A stretch of DNA of 64,000 bases. Origin: Stella humosa (lineage in GTDB: Bacteria > Pseudomonadota > Alphaproteobacteria > ATCC43930 > Allostellaceae). The DNA lies in contig NZ_AP019700.1 of the NCBI RefSeq assembly GCF_006738645.1, forward strand, positions 880,001 through 944,000, written 5' to 3'. The position numbers and the translations under genes were made by a program. The notes below the pieces were generated by a model. That model saw nothing but the letters and a program-made list of their open reading frames with translations. It ran no database searches and had not been told where the DNA came from. Positions 49,018 through 62,303 of this stretch are shown here, piece by piece; position 1 is the stretch's first letter; each line of letters begins with the position of its first letter.

Positions 49018-49710
49018 ATGCGGCGCGTCTACAAGCTGGTTGCGGTGACCGCCGAGGCGGACGGTCACCAGGTGCGGCTGGATGGCCGCCCGCTCCGCAC
49101 GCCCGGCCGACAGGCCCTGCTGCTGCCGCACGCGGCGCTGGCCGCCGCGATCGCCGGGGAATGGGATGCCCAGACGGATAAGGTGCGGCCCGCCACCATG
49201 CCGATGACGCAACTGGCGGCGACCGCGATCGACCGTGTGCTGCCGGACCCGGCGGCGATGGCCGATGCGATCGCGCGCTTCGGCGCCAGCGACCTCCTCT
49301 GCTATCGCGCCCAGGAGCCGGCCGCGCTGGTGCAGCGCCAGCACGCCGTGTGGCAACCCCTGCTGGACTGGGCGGCACTCGAACACGACGCCGCCCTTCA
49401 TGTCGCCCACGGCGTGATGCCGGTCGACCAGCCGCCGGCCGCGCTGGCGGCCCTGCGCGCGGCGGTCGGCCGGATCGACCCGTGGCGGCTGGCGGCGCTC
49501 TCGGTCCTGACGCCTGCGGCCGGGTCGCTCGTGATCGCGCTGGCGGTCGTGCTGGGCCGGCTGGACGCGGAGACCGCGTGGGCGGCCTCGCAGCTCGACG
49601 AGACCTTCCAGATCGAGGCCTGGGGCGAGGATGCGGAGGCGGCCGAGCGCCGCCGGGCGCTGCTGGCGGAGATGGCCGAGGTCGAACGGTTCATCGCCCT
49701 GCTGGGTTAG
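49018..49710 (+). CDS. ATP12-family F1-ATPase assembly chaperone
   Basis: ATG 49018, preceded by GGGAGCAGG, gives 230 residues; the open frame upstream lies within the HAD gene. Signature stretches are VRLDGRPLRTPGRQALLLPH near the start, WDAQTDKVRPATMPMTQLA, SDLLCYRAQEP and the C-terminal ASQLDETFQIEAWGEDAEA. Mitochondrial Atp12 binds the F1 alpha subunit during assembly, and bacterial relatives are found mainly in alphaproteobacteria. It starts 8 bases after the HAD gene. Confidence 0.92.
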   Translation: MRRVYKLVAVTAEADGHQVRLDGRPLRTPGRQALLLPHAALAAAIAGEWDAQTDKVRPATMPMTQLAATAIDRVLPDPAAMADAIARFGASDLLCYRAQEPAALVQRQHAVWQPLLDWAALEHDAALHVAHGVMPVDQPPAALAALRAAVGRIDPWRLAALSVLTPAAGSLVIALAVVLGRLDAETAWAASQLDETFQIEAWGEDAEAAERRRALLAEMAEVERFIALLG

Positions 49711-49779
49711 GCGGACGCTAGGGTTTGGCATGGTGGCCGGCAGATGCTATGGCACCTGCGGCGGTCGGGAGGGGCAGGC

Positions 49780-51312
49780 TTGCGGGACATCGTCGAACAG
49801 CTCGAGGAAATGCGTCGGCAGGCGCGTGGCGGCGGTGGCGAGCGCCGGATCGCGGCCCAGCACGGCAAGGGCAAGCTGACGGCCCGCGAGCGGCTGGACG
49901 TGCTGCTCGACCCCGGCTCCTTCGAGGAGTGGGACATGTTCGTCGAGCATCGCTCGGTCGATTTCGGCATGGCCCAGCAGAAGGTGCCGGGCGATGGCGT
50001 GGTCACCGGCCATGGCACGGTGAACGGCCGCCTCGTATTCGTCTTCAGCCAGGATTTCACGGTCTTCGGCGGGGCGCTCAGCGAGGCCCATGCCGAGAAG
50101 ATCTGCAAGGTGATGGACCAGGCCATGCGCGTCGGCGCGCCGGTCATCGGCCTCAACGATTCCGGCGGTGCGCGCATCCAGGAGGGCGTGGCCTCGCTGG
50201 CGGGCTATGCCGAGGTGTTCCAGCGCAACGTGCTGGCGTCGGGCGTGGTGCCGCAAATCTCGATGATCATGGGGCCGTGCGCGGGGGGTGCCGTCTATTC
50301 GCCGGCCATGACCGACTTCATCTTCATGGTGAAGGACAGCTCCTACATGTTCGTCACCGGCCCCGACGTGGTGAAGACGGTGACGCACGAGACGGTGACC
50401 CAGGAGGAACTGGGCGGTGCCGTCACCCACACCACGCGCTCGGGCGTGGCCGACCGCGCCTTCGAGAACGATGTCGAGGCGCTGCTGGAGCTGCGCCGCT
50501 TCATCGACTTCTTGCCGGCGTCCAACCGCGAGAAGCCCCCTGTCCGGGCGACGGCCGACCCGGTGGATCGCGACGAGCCCTCGCTCGACACGCTGATCCC
50601 GGCCAATCCCAACAAGCCCTACGACATGCGCGAGCTGATCGAGAAGCTGGTCGACGAGGGCGACTTCTTCCCGATCCAGCCGGATTTCGCCGCCAACATC
50701 ATCGTCGGGCTGGGCCGCATCGGCGGCTCGACCGTGGGCATCGTCGCCAACCAGCCGATGGTGCTGGCCGGCTGCCTCGACATCGATTCCAGCCGCAAGG
50801 CCGCGCGCTTCGTGCGCTTCTGCGATGCCTTCTCCATCCCGATCGTCACCCTGGTCGACGTGCCGGGCTTCCTGCCGGGCACGGCCCAGGAGTTCGGCGG
50901 CATCATCAAGCACGGGGCCAAGCTGCTCTTCGCCTATGCCGAGGCGACGGTGCCCAAGGTCACCGTCATCACCCGCAAGGCCTATGGCGGCGCCTATGAC
51001 GTGATGAGCTCCAAGCACCTGCGCGGCGACGTCAACTATGCCTGGCCCACGGCCGAGATCGCGGTCATGGGGCCCAAGGGTGCAGTCGAGATCATCTTCC
51101 GCGGCGACCTGGGCGACCAGGGCAAGATCGACCAGCGGACCGAGGAATACCGGGCGAAGTTCGCCAACCCGTTCGTTGCCGCCAGCCGCGGCTTCATCGA
51201 CGACGTGATCCAGCCGCACGGCACCCGCCGGCGCATCGCCCGCGCGCTCGCCATGCTGCGCGAGAAGCGGCTGGAGAACCCCTGGAAGAAGCACGACAAC
51301 CTGCCACTTTGA
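49780..51312 (+). CDS. pccB: Propionyl-CoA carboxylase beta subunit (carboxyltransferase)
   Basis: The likely start is TTG 49780: GGGAGGGG lies about 6 bases upstream and the product ([18 protein letters not shown]...) then has the standard 510 residues. ATG 49744 adds 12 unconserved residues. Landmarks are [20 protein letters not shown], the glycine-rich [17 protein letters not shown], and [14 protein letters not shown] with [12 protein letters not shown] in the second half. It transfers carboxyl from biotin to propionyl-CoA. The alpha subunit is two genes downstream. Confidence 0.95.
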   Translation: MRDIVEQLEEMRRQARGGGGERRIAAQHGKGKLTARERLDVLLDPGSFEEWDMFVEHRSVDFGMAQQKVPGDGVVTGHGTVNGRLVFVFSQDFTVFGGALSEAHAEKICKVMDQAMRVGAPVIGLNDSGGARIQEGVASLAGYAEVFQRNVLASGVVPQISMIMGPCAGGAVYSPAMTDFIFMVKDSSYMFVTGPDVVKTVTHETVTQEELGGAVTHTTRSGVADRAFENDVEALLELRRFIDFLPASNREKPPVRATADPVDRDEPSLDTLIPANPNKPYDMRELIEKLVDEGDFFPIQPDFAANIIVGLGRIGGSTVGIVANQPMVLAGCLDIDSSRKAARFVRFCDAFSIPIVTLVDVPGFLPGTAQEFGGIIKHGAKLLFAYAEATVPKVTVITRKAYGGAYDVMSSKHLRGDVNYAWPTAEIAVMGPKGAVEIIFRGDLGDQGKIDQRTEEYRAKFANPFVAASRGFIDDVIQPHGTRRRIARALAMLREKRLENPWKKHDNLPL

Positions 51313-51330
51313 ACGAGGGCTAGCCGCGAG

Positions 51331-51996
51331 ATGGACTGGGGACAAATCTTTTCCGCCGAGGCCATGGTGGCGCTTGGCCAGGTGCTGCTCATCGACCTGG
51401 TGCTGGCCGGCGACAACGCCATCGCCGTCGGTCTGGCCGCGGCCGGCCTGCCCAAGGAGCAGCGCGGCAAGGTCATCCTGATCGGCATCGCCGCCGCGAC
51501 GGTCATGCGCATCGGTTTCGCCGCCATCACGAGCCAGTTGCTGCAGGTGATCGGCCTGATGCTGGCCGGTGGCGTCCTGCTGCTGTGGGTGTGCTGGAAG
51601 ATGTGGCGCGAGCTGCGGTCCGGGCACGAGGCCGAGGAGGCGCACGCCGAGGAACTACTGGACGAGGCGACCGGCGGCGACGCCGCGACAACCACGGCCG
51701 GCAAGCCGCGCAAGACCTTCGCCCAGGCGGCGATGCAGATCGTGGCGGCCGACATCTCCATGTCGCTCGACAACGTGCTGGCCGTGGCCGGCGCCGCCCG
51801 CGACCATCCCTGGGTGCTGGTCACCGGCCTCGTCATGTCGGTCGCCTTCATGGGCCTGGCGGCGGCGGCCATCGCCTCGCTGCTGCAGAAGTATCGCTGG
51901 ATCGCCTATGTCGGCCTGGCGATGGTCCTCTACGTCGCGTTGAAGATGATCTGGGACGGCTCGCAGCAGGTGCTTCTCGCCGTAAACCCGGTCTGA
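51331..51996 (+). CDS. TerC/YjbE-family integral membrane protein
   Basis: 221 residues with about six to seven hydrophobic helices. Two repeated acidic motifs, VLAGDNAIAVGLAA near the N-terminus and SMSLDNVLAVAGAA in the middle, are the TerC hallmark and may bind a metal ion. The loop between (residues about 95-135) is charged and cytoplasmic. Members have been linked to manganese export and metalation of exported proteins. It lies 18 bases after pccB and 11 before pccA, an odd insertion into a carboxylase operon. Confidence 0.9.
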   Translation: MDWGQIFSAEAMVALGQVLLIDLVLAGDNAIAVGLAAAGLPKEQRGKVILIGIAAATVMRIGFAAITSQLLQVIGLMLAGGVLLLWVCWKMWRELRSGHEAEEAHAEELLDEATGGDAATTTAGKPRKTFAQAAMQIVAADISMSLDNVLAVAGAARDHPWVLVTGLVMSVAFMGLAAAAIASLLQKYRWIAYVGLAMVLYVALKMIWDGSQQVLLAVNPV

Positions 51997-52007
51997 CGCG
52001 GACACGC

Positions 52008-54062
<2,055 letters not shown>

Positions 54063-54066
54063 GGCC

Positions 54067-54354
54067 ATGGCCGACGCGATCGCAGCCGCGCGCCTCGTCA
54101 TCTCCGGCCGCGTGCAGGCGGTGTGGTATCGCGCCTGGACGGTGGAGACGGCGACCCGGCTCGGCCTGCGTGGCTGGGTCCGCAATCGCGAGGACGGCTC
54201 GGTGGAGGCCATGCTGATCGGCCCGCCGGGAATGGTCGACCAGATGGCGCAGCACTGCCTGACGGGGCCGCCCAAGGCCCGCGTGACCGGCATCGACCGC
54301 ACCCCGGCCGAGGATGACGGCAGCCAGGGCTTCGCGCAGCGGCCGACGGTCTGA
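54067..54354 (+). CDS. Acylphosphatase
   Basis: 95 residues, four bases after pccA. The family pattern is GRVQGVxFRxW ... GWVRNxxDGSVE; here it reads GRVQAVWYRAW and GWVRNREDGSVE. Catalytic R22 and N40 are present, while the usual Gly18 is Ala and the usual Phe21 is Tyr. It hydrolyses acyl phosphates. Presence at the end of the carboxylase operon is likely co-expression rather than a pathway step. Confidence 0.85.
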   Translation: MADAIAAARLVISGRVQAVWYRAWTVETATRLGLRGWVRNREDGSVEAMLIGPPGMVDQMAQHCLTGPPKARVTGIDRTPAEDDGSQGFAQRPTV

Positions 54355-54381
54355 GAGAGCGGCGGCCACACCACTGCCGCA

Positions 54382-54523
54382 GCGTGCCTCGACTGCTCGC
54401 TGCGCTGCGCGCTCGGCATGAGGGGCTGCGGGGGTTGCCCGAGCGTCGTAGTGGCGGGTCAAACGAGAGGCCCTCATGCCGAGCGCGCAGGGACGCGAAG
54501 CGGACCGAGCAGTCGAGGCACGC
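54382..54523. repeat. Large imperfect inverted repeat between convergent genes
   Basis: GCGTGCCTCGACTGCTCG and CGCGCTCGGCATGAGGG (54382-54424) face CCCTCATGCCGAGCGCG and CGAGCAGTCGAGGCACGC (54471-54523), with non-pairing inner bulges and a 46-base spacer. The arm sequence type (CTCGGCATGAGG) resembles dispersed intergenic palindromes of GC-rich alphaproteobacteria. It lies between the acylphosphatase and lipB stops and could act as a bidirectional transcription barrier. Confidence 0.75.
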
Positions 54524-54536
54524 AATGACCCGGGGC

Positions 54537-55253
54537 TCACAGCCCTGATGGTTCCTCCCCGAACACCTTCATGAAGCTGGCGCGCAGGGCCGAGTCGACC
54601 TCCGGCATCGACACCAGGATGCCCTCGCGCACCAGCGAGGTGACGCCGAACTCGCGCACGCCGCAGGGGATGATGCCGCCGAAGCGCGACAGGTCGGGGT
54701 CGACGTTCATGGCGATGCCGTGCAGCGTCACCCACTGGCGGACGCGCACGCCCAGAGCGGCGATCTTGCGCTCGCGCCCGTCTTGCCCCACCACCCAGAC
54801 GCCGATGCGGCCCTCGCGTCGCTCGCCCTTGACGTTGAAGAGGGCCAGCGTCTCGATCAGCCAGGCTTCGAGCTGCGCGACATACCATCGCACGTCCGGG
54901 TTGCGCTGCTTCAGGTCGAGCAGGGCATAGCCGATGCGCTGGCCGGGGCCGTGATAGGTGAGGCGCCCGCCGCGGCCGCTGCGATGCACCGGCAGGCCGC
55001 CCGCATCCAAGAGCTCGGCATCGTCGGCGCTGGTGCCGGCGGTGTAGAGCGGGCTGTGTTCCAGCAGCCAGACCAGCTCGGGCGCGGTGCCGGCACGGAT
55101 GGCCGCGGCGCGGGCATCCATGGCCTGGACGGCGGCGGGGTAGTCGACGAGCGCGTCCTCGACGCGCCATTCGAGGGCCGTCGGCCGCGTGCCGACGGAT
55201 GCGGGCGGCAGCGGAACTTCGTCCGCGGCCCTGTCACTTGCTTGCCATGCCAC
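54537..55253 (-). CDS. lipB: Octanoyltransferase LipB
   Basis: 238 residues. It transfers octanoyl from acyl carrier protein to lipoyl domains of 2-oxoacid dehydrogenases. Motifs are [12 protein letters not shown] at 94-105, K163 in ERKIAALGV and the catalytic cysteine C197 in [14 protein letters not shown]. The first 25 residues are a variable leader. The gene is convergent with the carboxylase operon, separated by the inverted repeat, and its 5' end abuts the tRNA-Leu promoter region. Confidence 0.95.
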   Translation of the reverse strand: MAWQASDRAADEVPLPPASVGTRPTALEWRVEDALVDYPAAVQAMDARAAAIRAGTAPELVWLLEHSPLYTAGTSADDAELLDAGGLPVHRSGRGGRLTYHGPGQRIGYALLDLKQRNPDVRWYVAQLEAWLIETLALFNVKGERREGRIGVWVVGQDGRERKIAALGVRVRQWVTLHGIAMNVDPDLSRFGGIIPCGVREFGVTSLVREGILVSMPEVDSALRASFMKVFGEEPSGL

Positions 55254-55269
55254 GAGGGATTTGCTAACA
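55242..55269 (+). promoter_or_regulatory. Candidate promoter for tRNA-Leu
   Basis: TTGCCA (55242-55247) and GCTAAC (55264-55269) at 16 bases spacing, about 42 bases before the tRNA. The -10 is poor, and the -35 overlaps the start of the opposite lipB gene. Confidence 0.35.
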
Positions 55270-55311
55270 CCCCGCGGCTGTCGCCGGCAACTCTACCGGC
55301 AGGGCATCTTG

Positions 55312-55398
55312 CGGTCGTGGCGGAATTGGTAGACGCGCAGCGTTGAGGTCGCTGTGGGGGAAACTCCGTGGAAGTTCGAGTCTTCTCGACCGCACCAT
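55312..55398 (+). tRNA. tRNA-Leu (anticodon GAG)
   Basis: 87 bases including CCA. Acceptor GCGGTCG pairs with CGACCGC. The anticodon stem CAGCG/CGCTG encloses TTGAGGT, giving GAG at 55346-55348. A long variable arm typical of leucine tRNAs precedes the T arm. Confidence 0.95.
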
Positions 55399-55404
55399 CC
55401 TTCA

Positions 55405-55432
55405 GAAGCCCGCCTTACCAGCGGGCTTCTTA
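55405..55432 (+). terminator. Intrinsic terminator after tRNA-Leu
   Basis: AGAAGCCCGC pairs perfectly with GCGGGCTTCT around a 7-base loop, starting 7 bases after the tRNA CCA and followed by TTAGCTTGT. Confidence 0.85.
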
Positions 55433-55531
55433 GCTTGTAGGCTATCCCCGGCCAGGCCATCCCGGGCCGGGGTTGCGCGGCCGGGCGGCAGGCGATCCCG
55501 CACCGGCCGGCGGGGAAGGGGTCCCAAGCCG

Positions 55532-55552
55532 ATGAAGAATCCGATCCGATGA
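55532..55552 (+). other. Six-codon mini-ORF (MKNPIR) overlapping the maeB start
   Basis: ATG 55532 follows GGGGAAGGGG by about 11 bases; its TGA overlaps the maeB ATG as ATGA. The maeB ATG itself has no clear ribosome-binding site. Translation of the mini-ORF followed by re-initiation is a possible control. It could equally be chance. Confidence 0.35.
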
Positions 55553-57840
55553 CCGACGATCGCCGCGAGAGCGCGCTCGAATATCATGCGTTCCCGACGC
55601 CGGGTAAGCTGGCGATCGTGGCCACCAAGCCGCTCGGCACGCAGGCCGACCTGGCGCTCGCCTATTCGCCGGGCGTGGCCTATGCCTGCCAGGCGATCCA
55701 GGACGATCCGCGGGAGGCCGCCCGGCTGACCGCGCGCGGCAACCTGGTCGGCGTCATCACCAACGGCACGGCGGTGCTGGGCCTGGGCGCCATCGGCCCG
55801 CTCGCCTCCAAGCCGGTGATGGAGGGCAAGGCCGTCCTCTTCAAGAAGTTCGCCGGCATCGACGTGTTCGACATCGAGGTCGACGCGCTCGACCCCGACC
55901 GCTTCGTCGAGGTCGTGGCCGCCCTCGAGCCGACCTTCGGGGCGATCAACCTGGAGGACATCAAGGCGCCGGAATGCTTCGACATTGAGGCGCGCCTGCG
56001 CGCCCGCATGCGCATCCCGGTCTTCCATGACGACCAGCACGGCACCGCCATCATCGTCGCGGCCGCGGTCATCAACGGCCTGCGCCATGTCGGCAAGGAC
56101 ATCGCAGACGTTCGCCTCGTGACCTCCGGCGGCGGCGCTGCCGCCATCGCCTGCCTCGACCTGATGGTCGACCTCGGCCTGAAGGTCGAGAACGTGATCG
56201 TCACCGACCGGCACGGCGTCGTCTGGCAGGGCCGCAACGAGGAGATGGACCCGCGCAAGGACCGCTATGCCAAGGATACGCCTGCCCGCCGCCTGGCCGA
56301 GGTGATCGGTGGAGCGGACGTGTTCCTGGGCCTGTCGGCGCCGGGCGTGCTGACGGCCGAGATGGTGTCGGGCATGGCGCCGCGGCCGCTGATCTTCGCG
56401 CTGGCCAACCCGGTGCCCGAGATCATGCCCGAGGTGGCGCGCGCCGCGCGGCCCGACGCCATCATCGCGACCGGCCGGTCGGACTATCCCAACCAGGTCA
56501 ACAACGTCCTCTGTTTCCCCTTCATCTTCCGCGGCGCGCTCGATGTCGGCGCCACCACGATCAACGAGGAGATGAAGATCGCGGCCGTGCGCGCGCTGGC
56601 CGACCTGGCAATGGCCGAGCCGTCCGACGTCGTGGCGGCAGCCTATGGTGGCGACGACGCGCTGACCTTCGGGCCGGAATACATCATCCCCAAGCCGTTC
56701 GACCCGCGCCTCATCCTGGAGATCGCGCCGGCGGTGGCCAAGGCGGCGATGGATTCGGGCGTCGCCACCCGGCCGATAGCCGATTTTGCCGCCTATCGCC
56801 AGCGCCTCGGCCAGTTCGTCTTCCGGTCGGGCTTGGTCATGAAGCCGGTCTTCGACAAGGCCCGGCTCGACCCCAAGCGCATCGCCTATGCCGATGGCGA
56901 GGACGAGCGCGTGCTGCGCGCGGCCCAGACGGCGCTGGAAGAGGGAATCGCCCGGCCCATCATCATCGGCCGGCGCGAGGTCGTGACCCGGCGGCTGGAG
57001 CGGCTGGGCCTGCGCATGGTGGCCGACCGCGACTTCGAGCTGGTCGACCCCAACGGCGACCCGCGCTTCGATCTCTACTGGAAGACCTATCACGGGCTGG
57101 TGGAGCGCAAGGGCATCACGCCCGATGCCGCCCGCACGCTGGTGCGCACGCGCACCACGATCATTGCCGCCCTGATGGTCCGCCGCGGCGATGCCGACGC
57201 CATGCTGTGCGGCGTCAGCGGGCGCTACCATCGCCAGTTGGCCCATGTGCTGGACGTGCTGGGCACGGACGGGGCGACACGGACCGTGCATGCGCTGACC
57301 CTGCTGATCCTCAGCCGCGGCACCATCTTCATCACCGACCCCTATGTGAACCCCGACCCGGACGCCGCCACGGTGGCCGAGATGGCGGTGCGCTCGGCCG
57401 GCGTGGTGCGGCGCTTCGGCATGGAGCCCAAGGTGGCCTTGCTGTCGCATTCCAGCTTCGGCACGTCGGACACGGCATCCGCTCGCAAGATGCGCGACGC
57501 GCTGGCGCTGATTCGCGACCGGGAGCCCGAGCTGGAGGTCGAGGGCGAGATGCATGGCGACGCCGCCATGAACGAGCAGATCCGCCAGCGCCTGTTTCCC
57601 AACAGCCGGCTGTCCGGCAGCGCCAACCTGCTGGTCATGCCCAACGTCGATGCCGCCAATATCGCCTTCAACCTGCTGAAGGCGATGGGCGACGGGCTGT
57701 CGGTCGGGCCGATGCTGGTGGGCGCGGGCGGTGCTGCCCATGTGCTGACGCCCACCGTCACCACGCGCGGCATCCTCAACATGACGGCCGTCGCGGTCGT
57801 CGACGCGCAGGGTCGCGCAGAAGGCCGCGAGGCCGGCTGA
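55549..57840 (+). CDS. maeB: NADP-type malic enzyme fused to phosphotransacetylase-like domain
   Basis: 763 residues. Residues about 1-430 are malic enzyme ([48 protein letters not shown]), oxidatively decarboxylating malate to pyruvate. Residues about 440-763 are a phosphotransacetylase-like domain ([43 protein letters not shown]), which in this fusion class is usually regulatory, sensing acetyl-CoA, rather than catalytic. The length is normal for the class. Its stop shares a base with the mgtE start. Confidence 0.95.
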   Translation: MTDDRRESALEYHAFPTPGKLAIVATKPLGTQADLALAYSPGVAYACQAIQDDPREAARLTARGNLVGVITNGTAVLGLGAIGPLASKPVMEGKAVLFKKFAGIDVFDIEVDALDPDRFVEVVAALEPTFGAINLEDIKAPECFDIEARLRARMRIPVFHDDQHGTAIIVAAAVINGLRHVGKDIADVRLVTSGGGAAAIACLDLMVDLGLKVENVIVTDRHGVVWQGRNEEMDPRKDRYAKDTPARRLAEVIGGADVFLGLSAPGVLTAEMVSGMAPRPLIFALANPVPEIMPEVARAARPDAIIATGRSDYPNQVNNVLCFPFIFRGALDVGATTINEEMKIAAVRALADLAMAEPSDVVAAAYGGDDALTFGPEYIIPKPFDPRLILEIAPAVAKAAMDSGVATRPIADFAAYRQRLGQFVFRSGLVMKPVFDKARLDPKRIAYADGEDERVLRAAQTALEEGIARPIIIGRREVVTRRLERLGLRMVADRDFELVDPNGDPRFDLYWKTYHGLVERKGITPDAARTLVRTRTTIIAALMVRRGDADAMLCGVSGRYHRQLAHVLDVLGTDGATRTVHALTLLILSRGTIFITDPYVNPDPDAATVAEMAVRSAGVVRRFGMEPKVALLSHSSFGTSDTASARKMRDALALIRDREPELEVEGEMHGDAAMNEQIRQRLFPNSRLSGSANLLVMPNVDAANIAFNLLKAMGDGLSVGPMLVGAGGAAHVLTPTVTTRGILNMTAVAVVDAQGRAEGREAG

Positions 57841-59231
57841 TGGCCGACGCGTCGGACGTGGAGGGGGGCCGGCGCACCACGCCGGCCAGCCTCTACGGGC
57901 TGACGCCGCGCCTGATGGCGGCCCTGGCCGAGGCGCTGGCGGCCGACCGCGACAGCCATGTCCGCGCCTTCGTCCGTCCGCTGCACCCGGCCGACCTGGC
58001 CGACCTGATCGAGCGCCTGGATGAGGATGACCGGCAGCGCCTGGTGCGCGCGATCCGCGACGTCTTCGACCCCGAATGCCTGCCCTGGCTGGAGGATTCG
58101 GTCCGCGAGGACGTGATGGACCAGCTCGGCATGGAGCGGGTGGCCGAGGCCGTCGCCGAGCTCGAGACGGACGACGCCGTCGAGGTGCTGGAATCCCTCG
58201 ACGCGCTGGAGCAGCGGGAGGTCCTGCGCCACATCCCGGCCGCCGACCGCGCGGTGCTGGAACAGGGGCTGACCTATCCCGAGGACAGCGCCGGCCGCCT
58301 GATGCAGCGCGAGCTGGTGGCGGTGCCGCCGCACTGGACGGTCGGCCAGACCATCGACTTCCTGCGCAGCGCCGCCGACCTGCCCGATCATTTCTTCGAC
58401 GTGTTCGTGATCGACCCGCGGCACAAGGCCGTGGGCGTGGTGCCGGTCAGCCGCATCCTGCGCACCAAGCGGCCGGTCCGCATCACCGACATCATGGACC
58501 GCCAGTTCCGGCGCATCCCGGCCACGGCGGACCAGGAGGAGGTCGGCCGCCTTTTCAAGCAGTACGGGCTGGCGTCCGCCCCCGTCGTCGACGACGACAA
58601 CCGGCTGGTCGGCGTCATCACCGTCGATGATGCCGTGCATGTGCTGGAGGAGGAGGCCGAGGAGGATCTGATGAGCCTCGGCCGCGTCGGCGGCACCAAC
58701 GTGAACGCCTCGGTCATGGATACCGCGCGCACGCGCATCCGCTGGCTGCTGGTCACGCTGGTCAACACGCTGATCGCGTCCACCGTGATCTCGCAGTTCG
58801 AGGCGACGATCGAGCGTATCGTGGCGCTGGCCGTCCTGATGCCGATCGTGGCGGCCATGGGCGGCAATGCCGGCATGCAGGTGGTGACGGTGGTGGTCCG
58901 GGCGCTCGCCACCCGCGACCTGGCACCCGACAACGTCCGCCGAGTCGTGCTGAAGGAACTGGGCGTGGGCGTGCTGAATGGGGTGGTCTTCGCCTCGATC
59001 CTCGGCACCGTTGCCGGCCTGTGGTTCGCCGACGTGCGAATCGGGCTGGTCCTGGCCGCCGCGATGGTCTTCAACATGGTGTGGGCAGGCTTGGCGGGCG
59101 CGATGATCCCGATCCTGATCCAGCGGATGAAGATCGACCCGGCCGTGGGCGCCGGGCCGTTCTTGACGACCACCACGGACGTGCTGGGCTTTTTCTCGTT
59201 CCTGGGCCTGGCGACCCTGTTTCTTATCTAG
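57840..59231 (+). CDS. mgtE: Magnesium transporter MgtE
   Basis: ATG 57840 overlaps the maeB stop by one base and gives 463 residues. The N-terminal helical superhelix domain (LHPADLADLIERLDEDDRQR), then a CBS pair (VVPVSRILRTKRPVRITDIM, VDDDNRLVGVITVDDAVHVL), then five membrane helices from about 300. AVLMPIVAAMGGNAGMQ and the C-terminal DVLGFFSFLGLATLFL line the pore. The cytoplasmic domains close the channel when magnesium is plentiful. Coupling to malic enzyme, a divalent-metal enzyme, may be functional. Confidence 0.95.
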   Translation: MADASDVEGGRRTTPASLYGLTPRLMAALAEALAADRDSHVRAFVRPLHPADLADLIERLDEDDRQRLVRAIRDVFDPECLPWLEDSVREDVMDQLGMERVAEAVAELETDDAVEVLESLDALEQREVLRHIPAADRAVLEQGLTYPEDSAGRLMQRELVAVPPHWTVGQTIDFLRSAADLPDHFFDVFVIDPRHKAVGVVPVSRILRTKRPVRITDIMDRQFRRIPATADQEEVGRLFKQYGLASAPVVDDDNRLVGVITVDDAVHVLEEEAEEDLMSLGRVGGTNVNASVMDTARTRIRWLLVTLVNTLIASTVISQFEATIERIVALAVLMPIVAAMGGNAGMQVVTVVVRALATRDLAPDNVRRVVLKELGVGVLNGVVFASILGTVAGLWFADVRIGLVLAAAMVFNMVWAGLAGAMIPILIQRMKIDPAVGAGPFLTTTTDVLGFFSFLGLATLFLI

Positions 59232-59274
59232 CGGGAGGAGCAAAGTCGGCGTCGGTTTCGCTGCAAACGACGGG

Positions 59275-59304
59275 TTGATTCCAGGCCGCTGTTTTTGAGA
59301 CTAT
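59275..59304 (+). promoter_or_regulatory. Weak candidate promoter before the molybdopterin-fold/kinase pair
   Basis: TTGATT (59275-59280), 18-base spacer, GACTAT (59299-59304), in the 260-base gap after mgtE. The rest of the gap shows no gene I can support. Confidence 0.3.
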
Positions 59305-59491
59305 CGTTGGGTATGCACGCTGACTTTCGGCCGGGTGCCGTCCCTCGTTCGCCAGACATGCCGGCGTTCGGGTGGCTCGCCTTGCCTTGGCGGCGAATTT
59401 CTTGCCGCATCGCCATGCCGGAGGGCTTCGACCTCGTCGACGTTGGCTTCCCTGTCCCGTGCCTACGCCCAAGATGGAAAGGTGCCGTACG

Positions 59492-60001
59492 ATGCTCCAT
59501 AGACTGTTGAGGACGCTGGGTCTGATAGTGCTGGTCGGCCTGCCGCCCGCAGCCTGGGCCGCGACCTTGCCGCCGCCGGCCGGCACGCCGATCCTGGAAA
59601 TGAGCGGCAGCATCGCCAACACGACCGACGGCACCGTGGCCAAGTTCGACCTGGCCGGGCTGGAGGCGCTGGGCAAGACGGTCGTCCGCACGTCGACGAA
59701 ATGGACGGACGGGCCGGTTACCTTCGAGGGCGTGCTGATGCGCGACCTGCTGGCCAAGGTCGGCGCCAAGGGTACCGAGATCGTCGCCGTCGCGCTCAAC
59801 GACTACAAGGTGAAGATCCCGATCGCCGACTTCGAGAAGCTGAACGTGATCCTGGCCTATCGCCGCGACGGCAAGGCGATGCCGGTGCGCGACAAGGGGC
59901 CGCTGTGGATCATGTATCCCTTCGACGACAATCCGGCGATCAAGACCGACCTCTATTTCGCGCGCTGCGCGTGGCAGCTCAAGGCGATCGAAGTCCGGTA
60001 G
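59492..60001 (+). CDS. Exported small molybdopterin-binding-fold protein
   Basis: ATG 59492 gives 169 residues with a clear signal peptide ([20 protein letters not shown]); longer in-frame starts lack one. The mature part ([50 protein letters not shown]) matches the small proteins annotated as sulfite-oxidase/molybdopterin-fold. The only mature cysteine is near the C-terminus (FARCAWQL), not at the metal-ligand position, so cofactor binding is doubtful. Four bases before the histidine kinase gene, it probably serves as its periplasmic sensor partner. Confidence 0.7.
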   Translation: MLHRLLRTLGLIVLVGLPPAAWAATLPPPAGTPILEMSGSIANTTDGTVAKFDLAGLEALGKTVVRTSTKWTDGPVTFEGVLMRDLLAKVGAKGTEIVAVALNDYKVKIPIADFEKLNVILAYRRDGKAMPVRDKGPLWIMYPFDDNPAIKTDLYFARCAWQLKAIEVR

Positions 60002-60005
60002 CATA

Positions 60006-62279
<2,274 letters not shown>

Positions 62280-62303
62280 ATCCCGGCCGGCCGTGGTCGC
62301 CCA

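Noticed and set aside
55402-57741. Long minus-strand frame opposite maeB
   Set aside because: Low-complexity shadow; maeB on the plus strand has complete family motifs.
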